DNA of 55,800 nt from assembly GCA_910584595.1 (NCBI GenBank), contig CAJUBQ010000025.1, positions 1 to 55,800 of the forward strand. The letters are read 5' to 3'. A model generated the notes under the pieces. It saw nothing but the letters and a program-made list of their open reading frames with translations. It searched no databases and was not told where the DNA came from. A program made the position numbers and the translations under genes. Position 1 is the first letter of the stretch; the number at the start of each line of letters is the position of its first letter. Below are positions 17,929-26,922 of the stretch, piece after piece. The stretch comes from an uncultured Eubacterium sp. (lineage in GTDB: Bacteria > Bacillota > Clostridia > Lachnospirales > Lachnospiraceae).

Positions 17929-18597
17929 ATGGAGTATTCAATTCAGTTGAACGCAGTAAACAACCCGGATAAGAGTGTGAGGGCATTTGCAACCCTTGTG
18001 TTCGGGGACAGCTTCAAGGTCACGAATGTAGCGGTGCTTGAGGGCAGCAAGGGCAATTTCGTGTCCATGCCCAGTTTCCGCACAAAGGAGAGGGACGAAC
18101 ACAACAACCCGGTCTATAAGGACGTCTGCAACCCGATCACGAAGGAGTTCCGTGAGGAACTGTACAGCGACATCTTAAAGCTCTATGAGGAAATGGAGCA
18201 GACGGGAAAGGCAGAGGTCAAGATGGAGGCGGAGGAGCCGGACGAGCCGGAGTTCACGGTCAGGGTTACGCCTTTTGAGCGTGAGGGCAGCAACATGGTA
18301 GGTCTTGCGAGCATTGTGCTGAATGACAACTTTGCGGTAGGCAATGTGAGCGTGGTGGAGGGCAAGAACGGAATGTTCGTGGCGATGCCGTCCTACAAGG
18401 CGGGCAACAAGTACAGGGACGTTTGTTTCCCGATCACAAAGGAGTTTCGGGAAAAACTCAACGATGCGGTGCTTGAAACGTACCAGCAGGCAAAGGAACA
18501 GGCAATGCAGGAGGGACAGGAACGTGCCTCACAGCAGATGCAGACCGATGACAGGGGCTTTATGAAAGCCAGCGGGGAGCCGCTGCCGTTCCGCTAG
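17929..18597 (+). CDS. Tandem SpoVG-domain protein
   Basis: 222 residues from ATG 17929, behind AAAAGGAGG; an open frame extends upstream to 17839 but lacks a comparable site. There are two SpoVG-like domains: about residues 1-85 (RAFATLVFGDSFKVTNVAV, FVSMPS) and about 105-190 (GLASIVLNDNFAVGNVSVV, FVAMPSY), each ending in a CxPITKEFRE motif. SpoVG is a small DNA- or RNA-binding regulator, usually with one domain; here it is duplicated in one chain. In ICEs it may act as a regulator or nucleoid-type protein during transfer. That role is inference. Confidence 0.85.
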   Translation: MEYSIQLNAVNNPDKSVRAFATLVFGDSFKVTNVAVLEGSKGNFVSMPSFRTKERDEHNNPVYKDVCNPITKEFREELYSDILKLYEEMEQTGKAEVKMEAEEPDEPEFTVRVTPFEREGSNMVGLASIVLNDNFAVGNVSVVEGKNGMFVAMPSYKAGNKYRDVCFPITKEFREKLNDAVLETYQQAKEQAMQEGQERASQQMQTDDRGFMKASGEPLPFR

Positions 18598-18658
18598 GCA
18601 CATCCAGTAACCAGAAAGGAGCAGGGCGGGTAACCGCCCTGCGGAAAGGAAAAGAAAA

Positions 18659-19552
18659 ATGGAAATGACAGCAAACGTGGAACTTACAAAGGAAAAAAAT
18701 CTTATGGAACTGCTCGATCTGCTCCGTAAAAATAATATGAAAGAAGCAGCAAACAGCATCTTTGAAATGGCGGCATATGTCGATGTCATGGAGAAAAAGA
18801 TGGATTTGGTCTTAGAGGAGCTTGTGACGGTAAAGGACCAGCTTCGTAAGATGGAAGAGCGTGAGGCGGAGAAAGGGCTGCAACAGTCACTAAAAAGGGC
18901 AGTAAACAAGCTGGAGCAGGACTGCAAAGCCATGAAGGAAAAACTGTTTGAAGTCAGGACAGAGATCAAGGCAAAGGCAGGGGAGATTGTAACAGCGGCA
19001 AAGCAGAAAGGGAAAGCTGCCTTAAATAAAGTGGCGGAGTTTCTTGGGGTTAAGAAGAAGTTAGAAAATATCCGCCAGAACGTGCAGGAATCCATAGCAG
19101 ATGTGGATAAGAGCATTGGAAAGATAGACGCTTTTGGCACAGGCATGAGGGAAGCCGGACAGAAGATTGCCAACACTTTCCGTACTTTTGCAGATAAACC
19201 GGAAAAGGAGTATGGGGAGAAGAAGTTTTCAAAGACAGAGTTGATAAAGAAGCCTTTTCAGGCAAAGAGAAAGCTGCTGTCCAGTATTTTGAATTGTGCA
19301 GATGCCGCCATAGCAAAGACGGAGCAGCTTGCCGCTGATGTGAAGCAGTACCAGACGGATAAGGAGGAATGGGAGACAGAAAGAACAGCCAGCATGGAAG
19401 CTGTAAGTCCGATAGAGCTTGCAAGGGTGGCAGAACCGGAGTTCCAGTATGGGGCAGAGGCGTTTGAAGCCTATGAAAGAGGAAATACAAGGAAAACAGA
19501 GGATAATCTGTCAAGAGAAGCCAGTAAGCCAGTAGCTACAAAAAGCCGATAA
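18659..19552 (+). CDS. DUF6674-like coiled-coil ICE protein
   Basis: 297 residues from ATG 18659, behind GGAAAGG. It is rich in Lys/Glu/Gln with long predicted coiled coils (about residues 15-130 and 140-250), and has no membrane segment or catalytic motif. It resembles the DUF6674-type proteins seen at the end of Clostridia transfer operons; that name is from memory and tentative. It is the last gene before a strong terminator and thus closes the operon. A structural or DNA-compacting role is possible but unproven. Confidence 0.65.
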   Translation: MEMTANVELTKEKNLMELLDLLRKNNMKEAANSIFEMAAYVDVMEKKMDLVLEELVTVKDQLRKMEEREAEKGLQQSLKRAVNKLEQDCKAMKEKLFEVRTEIKAKAGEIVTAAKQKGKAALNKVAEFLGVKKKLENIRQNVQESIADVDKSIGKIDAFGTGMREAGQKIANTFRTFADKPEKEYGEKKFSKTELIKKPFQAKRKLLSSILNCADAAIAKTEQLAADVKQYQTDKEEWETERTASMEAVSPIELARVAEPEFQYGAEAFEAYERGNTRKTEDNLSREASKPVATKSR

Positions 19553-19557
19553 AGCAG

Positions 19558-19593
19558 AAAGGGATGTGGGAGTAAATTCTCATATCCTTTTTT
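19558..19593 (+). terminator. Terminator closing the transfer operon
   Basis: Arms 19562-19571 and 19578-19587 form a 10-bp stem with two wobbles, followed by TTTTTT. It separates the transfer operon from the defence island. Confidence 0.85.
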
Positions 19594-19630
19594 GGTTAAG
19601 TGAAATTTAACATATTTTGACTGTGATTTA

Positions 19631-19639
19631 TGGTATAAT
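19631..19639 (+). promoter_or_regulatory. Extended -10 promoter of the defence island
   Basis: TGGTATAAT (TGnTATAAT, an extended -10 element) lies 36 bases before the AbiH start. No good -35 is seen at 16-18 bases, which is acceptable for an extended -10. Confidence 0.55.
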
Positions 19640-19674
19640 CATTATGTATGTTATTTGCTGAGGGAGAAAAGATT

Positions 19675-20901
19675 ATGAATATACTTATTATTGGGAATGG
19701 ATTTGATCTGGCGCATGGACTACCTACGAAATATGGGGACTTTCTTGATTTTTGCGAAAGAGCAAGAAGAATTTATACTTATCCAGAGGATGTATCTTTA
19801 AACGCTTATAAAAATGATAATATTGATAATTGGGATATGAATGATGATATAAAAAATGTACTATTAGAAGCTTTTGATAAAAGAGATTGTAAAAAAATTT
19901 TTAATGATAATGGCATTTACAATTTAAAAGTTACAACATCAAATAAATACTTAAATGAACTTTACTGTCATATTTGTGAAAATACATGGCTGGAATATTT
20001 TTTAAAATGCCGATCATCTATTGGAGGAAACTGGATTGATTTTGAAGCAGAAATATCCAAAGTAATTCAAGTCTTAGATGAAGCTATAATTGTGAAGAAA
20101 AGCGGTAAAGAACTAAAAGAGATGCTGAAGGAAAAACATAACATATTGCTTGATATTCATAAGGCATCAAAAGGAAGTATGCAAAGGGCATTTAAAGATG
20201 ATACAACATTAATTGATTTTGCTATGTTTTTGAATACAGAATTAGGAAGATTGACTCGTGCATTAGAGATTTATATTGTTGAGTTGATTGGTAAAATCCC
20301 AGTTGCTGAAAAAAATATAGATATAGAGAACTTGAATCTGGATCATGTATTGTCATTTAATTATTTTGATACATATGAAAGAATATATAGCAAGGGAAAG
20401 AACGTCGAATGCGATTATATTCATGGAAAAGCAGATATTGGTAAAAATGTGAATACCAGTAATCTTGTTTTGGGAATTGATGAATATCTGGATGATAATA
20501 AAAAAGATAAGGAATTGGAGTTGCTGTCATTTAAGAAATTCTATCAGAGAATATATAAGTCTACGGGAAATAAGTATTTGGAATGGGTAGATGAGATCAA
20601 AGATGGTTATGCCAATTATTTAAAACCACATTCACTTTCGGGCGAGATAGAATATCCAGGTCATATGCTATATATATTTGGACATTCTTTAGACATCACC
20701 GATCAGGATGTTTTGAAAATGTTTATTTGCAATGACAATGTTCAAACCAAAATATTCTATTATAGAAAAGATCAAGAAGATAAAACAGAACTGGGAAAAC
20801 TGATAAGAAATTTGATATTGATAATGGGGCAAGAGGAGCTGATAAGGAGAACGGGAGGGGTTCATAAGACTATTGCGTTTATTCCACAGACTGTAGTGTG
20901 A
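19675..20901 (+). CDS. abiH: AbiH-family abortive infection protein
   Basis: 408 residues from ATG 19675, behind GAGGGAG; an in-frame ATG at 19648 lacks such a site. The N-terminus (MNILIIGNGFDLAHGLPT) and the Tyr/Asp-rich region after it are the signature of the AbiH family. A conserved HSLDITD lies near the C-terminus. AbiH proteins from lactococci cause abortive infection by certain phages; their mechanism is not well defined. It is AT-rich compared with the transfer operon, with its own promoter, and begins a four-gene block with a HEPN-like gene and a Gabija-like pair. It may act alone, since AbiH is known as a one-gene system. Confidence 0.9.
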   Translation: MNILIIGNGFDLAHGLPTKYGDFLDFCERARRIYTYPEDVSLNAYKNDNIDNWDMNDDIKNVLLEAFDKRDCKKIFNDNGIYNLKVTTSNKYLNELYCHICENTWLEYFLKCRSSIGGNWIDFEAEISKVIQVLDEAIIVKKSGKELKEMLKEKHNILLDIHKASKGSMQRAFKDDTTLIDFAMFLNTELGRLTRALEIYIVELIGKIPVAEKNIDIENLNLDHVLSFNYFDTYERIYSKGKNVECDYIHGKADIGKNVNTSNLVLGIDEYLDDNKKDKELELLSFKKFYQRIYKSTGNKYLEWVDEIKDGYANYLKPHSLSGEIEYPGHMLYIFGHSLDITDQDVLKMFICNDNVQTKIFYYRKDQEDKTELGKLIRNLILIMGQEELIRRTGGVHKTIAFIPQTVV

Positions 20902-20974
20902 GTGAAAAATAGCAAATGAATGATAATATAGAATAAGCAAAATACAACTGAAATAATAAGGTTAGAGAGGTCAT

Positions 20975-21949
20975 ATGCAGACATTTAATACAGATAAGGA
21001 AATTAAAGAGTACATTGAAAAAAATATTGATTCGATAAAGCTGCTTGATGAGTGCAGATTATATAAAGAAGAACAACTTCAAATTACGGAAGAAGTAATG
21101 CGTATCAGAAATTCAATAGAGTGGATTATTAGAATTAATAAGGTGATTCATAATTTTACATATGCAATCAGAAGGTCTTATGAATACGCACAGTTAATGG
21201 AAAGCCCATTAGAAGAAACGGAAAACTCACAAATGTATGCTTTCTATTTGGAGGATGCGGTGTATAGAGATATTGTATTATGGGACTTGCTTCGTCAGTT
21301 TTTGAATGAATTTTTTGAATGTGGGTTTGCTGTTGATGATGAAATTAGCATTTTTTCTTTTTTAAATAAGGCTGATGTAATAAGGAAAATAGGAAATACG
21401 AATGTGCGAAAATTAAAAAGGTATTTGAAGTGTGCAGAACATATAGAAGTCAGAACAAAACTGAGGAATCAATTTACCCATTCATTAGATAGAACATCTT
21501 CCTATATCTTTCATAGGATAAATGACGGAAAGATGCAGGCAGATTTAAGCAATTTGTATCCAACGCATCCATATGAAAATATTGTTTTAGTGCTGGACGA
21601 TATACAGAAGTATTTGTATTTTGCAAAAATATATATCGGGAAATTAGAAAAATATTTAATCAATCATATTATGATAGTGACGCTGGAATGTAATTTGAAG
21701 TGTGGAAAAGTATCAGAAGATATGGGACATTGGAATATAGGTGCCGTACATGAAAAGGCAGAGCAGATACTTAATCCATGCAACAATCCATGTGATTATG
21801 CAATAGAGTATGAAGGACATTATGTATGCAAACCTCTATCAGTTAATTATTGCAGAGTCAATGAAACAGATAGAAGATATAAAGGAAAGATAGAACTTCA
21901 TATGAACTATGCAGAAATGAAACGAAATTTTTTAGAAGAAAAACAGTGA
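20975..21949 (+). CDS. HEPN-like protein with C-terminal cysteine cluster, putative RNase
   Basis: 324 residues from ATG 20975, behind GAGAGG. Mostly helical. It carries RNQFTH at residues 164-169, which fits the HEPN RNase motif R-x4-H with the usual Asn after Arg. It resembles Cthe_2314-type HEPN helices. The C-terminal third is unlike a plain HEPN. It has CNLKC, then CNNPC and two more cysteines within about 35 residues, which could bind zinc. It lies 73 bases after AbiH and 35 bases before the GajA-like gene, so it is probably co-expressed with both. An RNA-cutting effector is a reasonable inference; no name is claimed. Confidence 0.65.
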   Translation: MQTFNTDKEIKEYIEKNIDSIKLLDECRLYKEEQLQITEEVMRIRNSIEWIIRINKVIHNFTYAIRRSYEYAQLMESPLEETENSQMYAFYLEDAVYRDIVLWDLLRQFLNEFFECGFAVDDEISIFSFLNKADVIRKIGNTNVRKLKRYLKCAEHIEVRTKLRNQFTHSLDRTSSYIFHRINDGKMQADLSNLYPTHPYENIVLVLDDIQKYLYFAKIYIGKLEKYLINHIMIVTLECNLKCGKVSEDMGHWNIGAVHEKAEQILNPCNNPCDYAIEYEGHYVCKPLSVNYCRVNETDRRYKGKIELHMNYAEMKRNFLEEKQ

Positions 21950-21984
21950 TTTCATTTTGCAAAATTACAAGAGGAGAGAATAGG

Positions 21985-23922
21985 ATGTACTTATCGGATA
22001 TAAAGATTGAAGGGTATCGGTTGTTTAAGGACAGACAGATATTGCATTTAAGAAAGGGACTAAATGTTTTAGTTGGTGAGAATGGCTGTGGAAAAAGTAC
22101 GGTCATAGATGCTGTACGTCTGCTGCTTAATGAAGATGAGTATGCCCGAAGTGGAATTTCAGAAGAAGATTTTTATTCTTCAGTAGATAAGAAGGTGTGG
22201 GCTGATACTATTTCTATCAAGGGAAGGTTTTCAGATTTATCAGAAGAAAAGAAGGTTGAGTATATTACTTGGCTTGATAAAAAGTATAATGCTGTCTTGA
22301 ATATTGACATTGTTAGAAAGCAGGATCGTCGTAATAATTATAAGAAAGCAATATGGGGAGGAGAGGCATCCAATAGTATATTTGAATGGGAGCCGTTAAA
22401 TGATATACAGTGTGTTTATCTTCCAGCTTTACGAGATGCAGAAAAAAAGTTAAAAGCAAGCCGTGGTTCGAGGCTGGCAAGGTTATTGATTAATTTATCT
22501 CAAAAATCATTAGAAGAAAAGCGGAAAGCTGGAGAACTAACGGATATTGAGAAGGACGTTAATGATTTTAATGAGGAATTGGCGAAAAAACCTGATATTG
22601 CAAGGGCAAATGAACTAATCAATGATAGTTTGGAGAATGCTTTAGGGACGGTGTTTGCACAGACTACAAAGATACGGTTTGGGGATGTTACGTTTGAAAG
22701 AATTGTTGAGGCATTGCGTATAGTTTTTTTTCCGGGGAAAATACCTACGGAAGAAAGTGTTTATAGGAATCTTTTTGAAAATAGTTTAGGATACAATAAT
22801 TTGATTTATTTAGCAACAATACTAGCAGAATTTGAAGGATTAAAAGAGAATTACAGCTCTCCGCGAATATTGCTGATTGAAGAATTGGAAGCACATTTAC
22901 ATCCGCAAATTCAGATAAAAGTATTGAAGTATTTAAAGGAGCAGGCTGAGAAAAATGATATACAAGTTATAATAACAACGCACTCTACTACAATAGCTTC
23001 TGCAACACCGATTGAAGATATTATTAGCTTTAATACGACTAAGAACGGAATAAAAATCACTTCCCTTAGAAAGTGTATAAAAGATGAGCAGGCAAAACAA
23101 TTCATAAACAGGTGGATGGATACAACACGTTCAACATTGCTTTTTTCAAAGGGAAATATTTTAGTTGAGGGATTGGCGGAGGCTCTGCTTATTCCTAAAT
23201 TGGCAGAAATATATTTGGGTGAGTTAAAATTAGTTAATGCTCCGAAATCATTGGAAGAGGCGGGGGTTTCTGTCATAAATATGAATGGTATCTTTTTTCA
23301 ATATTTTATGAAGATTTATGATGGATATGAACTTATATTTCCTGAGCAAGAAGATGATGAAAGTAAAGAAGCATATAAAGAAAGAATTAATTTGTTCAGG
23401 AAGAAAGATAAGTTTGGAGAAGATGAGTATGAAAAGACAGATTTTGTGCCAATCTTATGTGCAGCAATTACAGATAATGATCCAAAAGAAGAGGCTCCTA
23501 AAAAGAATGATAATGCCGAAGGAAAAAATCCACAGTTGTTTTTAAAAGAGCAAGTAAAGAATATGACGGACAGGTGCCGGATTTATACTAATGTAAAGAC
23601 ATTTGAATATGACTTGGCACTGGAAAAAGAAAATGCTAAGAAAATGATTGAAATCATTTTGGACGTATTACCTACTAATGGCGATATCAGAGATAGATTG
23701 AATGGGTACTTGGCAGCATATCAGAACAACGAAAAAGTGGAACAGTCGAAGATTGCTTTAGATATATTAAAGCAAATTGACGCAAGCTATTTGGGAAAAG
23801 GATTATTTGCACAATTACTATTAGAAAAAATTAACAGTACAAATGATTTTATTGTACCAGAATATATAAAAGAAGCAATTAGATTTGTTTTGGAGATTAC
23901 TGAGGAAAATGAAGGAAAATAA
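21985..23922 (+). CDS. gajA: GajA-like OLD-family ATPase/TOPRIM nuclease
   Basis: 645 residues from ATG 21985, which has GAGGAG eight bases upstream. It has an ABC-type ATPase with Walker A GENGCGKST (about residue 30) and Walker B LLIEELEAHLHPQ (about 295). It is followed by a C-terminal TOPRIM domain with LVEGLAEALLI (about 391) and ITDND (about 495). OLD class 2 proteins of this build pair with a UvrD-like helicase, and in Gabija GajA nicks DNA when nucleotides fall. The next gene overlaps it and encodes such a helicase. The domain content is typical; whether this exact pair is Gabija or a sister OLD class 2 system needs a tree. Confidence 0.85.
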   Translation: MYLSDIKIEGYRLFKDRQILHLRKGLNVLVGENGCGKSTVIDAVRLLLNEDEYARSGISEEDFYSSVDKKVWADTISIKGRFSDLSEEKKVEYITWLDKKYNAVLNIDIVRKQDRRNNYKKAIWGGEASNSIFEWEPLNDIQCVYLPALRDAEKKLKASRGSRLARLLINLSQKSLEEKRKAGELTDIEKDVNDFNEELAKKPDIARANELINDSLENALGTVFAQTTKIRFGDVTFERIVEALRIVFFPGKIPTEESVYRNLFENSLGYNNLIYLATILAEFEGLKENYSSPRILLIEELEAHLHPQIQIKVLKYLKEQAEKNDIQVIITTHSTTIASATPIEDIISFNTTKNGIKITSLRKCIKDEQAKQFINRWMDTTRSTLLFSKGNILVEGLAEALLIPKLAEIYLGELKLVNAPKSLEEAGVSVINMNGIFFQYFMKIYDGYELIFPEQEDDESKEAYKERINLFRKKDKFGEDEYEKTDFVPILCAAITDNDPKEEAPKKNDNAEGKNPQLFLKEQVKNMTDRCRIYTNVKTFEYDLALEKENAKKMIEIILDVLPTNGDIRDRLNGYLAAYQNNEKVEQSKIALDILKQIDASYLGKGLFAQLLLEKINSTNDFIVPEYIKEAIRFVLEITEENEGK

Positions 23923-25849
23923 GAGAAAAATAATATGCAGGGTATTATGTAAGAAAGAGAAATGCCATTCTGAACAGTCAGCCTGTGATGGAAAACAAAA
24001 TAGCAGATGCAAGCGATTAGGGAAAAGTTTCATTAATAATATGAATGAGGGACAAATTGATTATGTAACATCGCAATTGTGGAAAAACACTTTTCTGAAG
24101 GCGTGTCCGGGAAGTGGAAAAACGGAAGTTTTGGCAATAAAAGTGGCATATGAAAAGGAACAATGGAAGTTAAAAACCCAAGGCTTTGCTGTTTTGACTT
24201 TTACAAATTCAGCGGAAAAAGAAATAAATAGCAGACTGGATTGCTATTTAAACGGAAAATTGGAATATCCGCATTATATGGGGACTTTTACAGGTTGGCT
24301 TCATGGTTATATTGCAAATCCGTTTTTACATAAACTGATGAAATATGATGGAGATGAACGTGGAGACAAAAGTATACGGTTAATAGAAAGCAGTTACATT
24401 TCTGATTTTCTAAATGCGTATAGCAGTAAGTATCAATATAAAGAATTGGGAAATATCAAAGCACATGAATTTTTCCGGGATTTTAAGACTGATTCGTATC
24501 AATATTGCGGTACCAGAAGCAGACAAGGAAAGGAGATTTTGCAAAGTCTGATACAGCAAGATGATTGGCGAGAAATGGATTTGGCAAAAACAAAGCTGAG
24601 ATTTTGGAAAAGTGGATTTGCACTTTATGAAGATATTGAGTATATGTCAAATTTATTGCTTGAAAAATATCCTGAAATAGCAGAGCTGATAGCAAAACGT
24701 TTTCCTATAATTTTTGTGGATGAGTGCCAGGATTTGTCATATGTCCAGCTAGAATTATTGGCGACTCTTTGTGAAAAAGGGTGCAAAATCCATTTGATTG
24801 GCGATTTGAATCAGGCGATATATGGATTTAGAAATATCGAACCCGATGATACCAGGGATTTTATTGAAAGCCATTGTTTTGATATTAAATTGTTGACAGA
24901 AAATTATAGAAGCTGTCAACCAATTGTAGTTGCCTCGGAATATGTTGTGAAAGGACAGGAGAAAACTGTAGGAAGAAATATCAATAAAGCAGGTATTCCC
25001 TTAGTTGCTATTCTTTACACTAAAGGGAAAGAGAAACATGCTGTTAATAAGTTTCATGAGTATGTGCTTGAAAATAATCTGAATGTAAGGGAAAGCAGAA
25101 TAATTGTCAGAAATAACAATTTGAAAAATAAACTGCTTGGAATGAAAAGTAATAACCAAGGTTCCAATAATTTAGAAACAATCGCTCAAGTTGTATATTT
25201 GCTTAATCGGGAAAGCCAAGTTTCTGATTTTAAGATGCTATTTGATATGTTAGCAAAAAGCACTCGTAGGACTTTTTTTAAGACAAGTGAGCATTTAAAT
25301 AGCCAATTTTTATATAGACCCAAAGAGATAGAGAGCAGGGATTGGAAGAGGGTATTATTTGAGATAAGGAATATTCTAAAAGAAGCACAACAACTAAATG
25401 ATTTCTCGGTTACGTGGACAGAATGGAAAAAAAGATTAAATAAGCTAATGACAGAGAATGTAAGAGACATGCCTGAATTATCAGAATGTACATATGATAT
25501 AGGGATAATAAGAAAAGGAAATAAAGATAAGATAGTTGAAAAGACTCTGTTTGACAATGAAGAAGGAGAAATGAAATATGCTATTGAAACAATTCATGGA
25601 TGCAAAGGAATGAGTTTAGATGCAGTGTTTTTCTTGTCTTCTTATCAGGCGGGTAATGATGAACATTCAGGCGGTTATTGGAAACAATGGTTTGATAGAG
25701 CGAATATTGGAGAAGAAAACAGGCTTGCTTATGTGGCTTTTTCAAGAGCCCGATATTTATTGGCACTTGGAATACCAAAACCAAAGAGTTTTTCGGAAAC
25801 AGATAGAAAAGTTTTAGAGGATGCGGGATTTGAAATTGTGGAAAGTTAA
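23909..25849 (+). CDS. gajB: GajB-like UvrD/Rep superfamily 1 helicase
   Basis: 646 residues if started at ATG 23909, which overlaps the GajA-like gene by 14 bases. ATG 24042 is an alternative, because its NEGQ begins the usual Q-motif close to the P-loop. Motifs are ACPGSGKT (Walker A), VDECQDLS (Walker B), GDLNQAIYGFR and the C-terminal NRLAYVAFSRA. UvrD-like helicases of this size act as GajB in Gabija, sensing DNA ends and activating GajA. The extra N-terminus is rich in Lys and Cys and may be untranslated. It closes the AT-rich defence block. Confidence 0.85.
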   Translation: MKENKRKIICRVLCKKEKCHSEQSACDGKQNSRCKRLGKSFINNMNEGQIDYVTSQLWKNTFLKACPGSGKTEVLAIKVAYEKEQWKLKTQGFAVLTFTNSAEKEINSRLDCYLNGKLEYPHYMGTFTGWLHGYIANPFLHKLMKYDGDERGDKSIRLIESSYISDFLNAYSSKYQYKELGNIKAHEFFRDFKTDSYQYCGTRSRQGKEILQSLIQQDDWREMDLAKTKLRFWKSGFALYEDIEYMSNLLLEKYPEIAELIAKRFPIIFVDECQDLSYVQLELLATLCEKGCKIHLIGDLNQAIYGFRNIEPDDTRDFIESHCFDIKLLTENYRSCQPIVVASEYVVKGQEKTVGRNINKAGIPLVAILYTKGKEKHAVNKFHEYVLENNLNVRESRIIVRNNNLKNKLLGMKSNNQGSNNLETIAQVVYLLNRESQVSDFKMLFDMLAKSTRRTFFKTSEHLNSQFLYRPKEIESRDWKRVLFEIRNILKEAQQLNDFSVTWTEWKKRLNKLMTENVRDMPELSECTYDIGIIRKGNKDKIVEKTLFDNEEGEMKYAIETIHGCKGMSLDAVFFLSSYQAGNDEHSGGYWKQWFDRANIGEENRLAYVAFSRARYLLALGIPKPKSFSETDRKVLEDAGFEIVES

Positions 25850-25901
25850 ATTGTTAATCATGAGAAATGTCGAATATTCGAGTAAGAGAGAATGATGTAC
25901 T

Positions 25902-26351
25902 ATGAAAAAAGGAAAAGGTAAAGCGGCTAAGAAGGCGATGAAATTTGTAGACCGCAAAGTAAAAGCAGAAAAGTGGGTGGCAGAATATGACGGTACAGCA
26001 TACGGCGGGGATATCATAAAAGCGTATAGGAAAAAATTTGCCGTAGACCGTATGAAAGCTGTTGCTGAATTGCAGTTATTAGGTGTATTTTTGACGCAAG
26101 AGCAGATTGATAGAGAAAAGGCGGCAGAAAAAGCCTATCAGGATATACAGAGAGCTAAAAAGGCAAAAAGGAAGAAGATTCGTGAACAGAAAAGAATGCA
26201 GAAGGATAATCCGGTATTCCATGAGGATCAGGATGCCACTTTTTATTATATAGCAGGTTATACTTCTGGTGGAGCGCCTTATGGAGTCACATGGGAAGAA
26301 ATGGGCTTAAATCCTGATATATGGGAGCCTGATGATCAAGGAGAGAGCTAA
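25902..26351 (+). CDS. Small basic protein, unknown function
   Basis: 149 residues from ATG 25902. It is very basic, with a Lys/Arg-rich N-terminus and a central coiled segment (about 70-105), followed by a more structured tail (YYIAGYTSGGAPYGVTWEE, about 117-135). I do not recognise the family. The C-terminal GVTWEEMGL segment looks like a conserved motif. It is followed four bases later by the decayed YaiI-like gene, suggesting both are remnants of an older chromosomal or accessory block. A 12-base palindrome (25870-25881) lies in its leader. Confidence 0.55.
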   Translation: MKKGKGKAAKKAMKFVDRKVKAEKWVAEYDGTAYGGDIIKAYRKKFAVDRMKAVAELQLLGVFLTQEQIDREKAAEKAYQDIQRAKKAKRKKIREQKRMQKDNPVFHEDQDATFYYIAGYTSGGAPYGVTWEEMGLNPDIWEPDDQGES

Positions 26352-26355
26352 TCGG

Positions 26356-26755
26356 ATGAGAATATATGTTGATGCAGATGCCTATCCGGTAATCCCGATT
26401 GTGGAACAGGTGGCGGAAAAAATAATATTGCGGTTAAGCTTTTATGCGACACCAATCATGTGCTGGATTCTGATTACAGTGAGGTGAAGGTTATCGGAGC
26501 AGGAGCAGATGCTGTTGATTTTGCACTTGTAAATCTTTGTAGGAGAAATGATATTGTTGTAACTCAGGATTATGGCGTGGCTGCAATGGCTCTTGAAAAA
26601 GGCGCATATGCGATATATCAGTCCGGAAAATGGTACACAGATAAGCAAGAAGGGATTCTGGGAAGAATCATATGAAAGGATCGAAGAAAAGGACGGGGGA
26701 TGATATGAGATTACTTCAATCTTTTGAAAAGTTAGTAAAGAGTGTTTTAATATAA
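26356..26755 (+). pseudogene. Frameshifted YaiI/YqxD (DUF188) family gene
   Basis: The first frame gives MRIYVDADAYPVIPIVEQ (the usual Cys before PV is Tyr). A -1 shift at the A6 tract 26417-26422 then continues with CDTNHVLDSDYSEV and IVVTQDYGVAAMALEKGAYA, the core of the PIN-like DUF188 family. After a stop at 26673-26675, a third frame carries the family tail KGSKKRTGDDMRLLQSFEKL up to 26755, with the piece in between missing. Two lesions make this a pseudogene even if the A-tract is a sequencing error. Confidence 0.85.
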
Positions 26756-26756
26756 A

Positions 26757-26796
26757 AAGTTCTTTTGAGAGATGGTATCACTCAAAGAACTTTTTT
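26757..26796. terminator. Bidirectional-type terminator
   Basis: Arms starting AAGTTCTTT and ending AAAGAACTT (26757-26769 and 26781-26792, with one extra base in the left arm) flank an 11-base loop and are followed by a T-run. It separates the YaiI remnant from the PBP operon. Confidence 0.8.
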
Positions 26797-26803
26797 ATTT
26801 TAC

Positions 26804-26832
26804 TTGACTAATAAATCTTACAGGTGTAATAT
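26804..26832 (+). promoter_or_regulatory. PBP operon promoter with BlaI-like operator 1
   Basis: -35 TTGACT (26804-26809) and -10 TAATAT (26827-26832) are 17 bases apart. The dyad TTACAGGTGTAA (26818-26829) sits between and over them. It fits T(T/C)AC-N4-GTAA, the half-sites of BlaI/MecI operators (TACA/TGTA), so binding would block RNA polymerase. Confidence 0.75.
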
Positions 26833-26871
26833 TTATTAGAATAGAAGGATAAATTTTTTTATCACAAAATC

Positions 26872-26883
26872 TTACAATAGTAA
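26872..26883 (+). promoter_or_regulatory. BlaI-like operator 2
   Basis: TTACAATAGTAA lies 54 bases downstream of operator 1, in the leader of the PBP gene. The same 12 bases occur at 37043-37054 in front of the winged-helix gene. Operators 1 and 2 also share the flanks ATC on the left and TATTTAT on the right. Confidence 0.7.
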
Positions 26884-26922
26884 TATTTATGACAAATAAT
26901 CAGTCATGATTGGAGGATGTTT

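Noticed and set aside
20975..21949. HEPN-like gene as a Gabija core component
   Set aside because: Known Gabija has only GajA and GajB; kept as an accessory or AbiH partner hypothesis.
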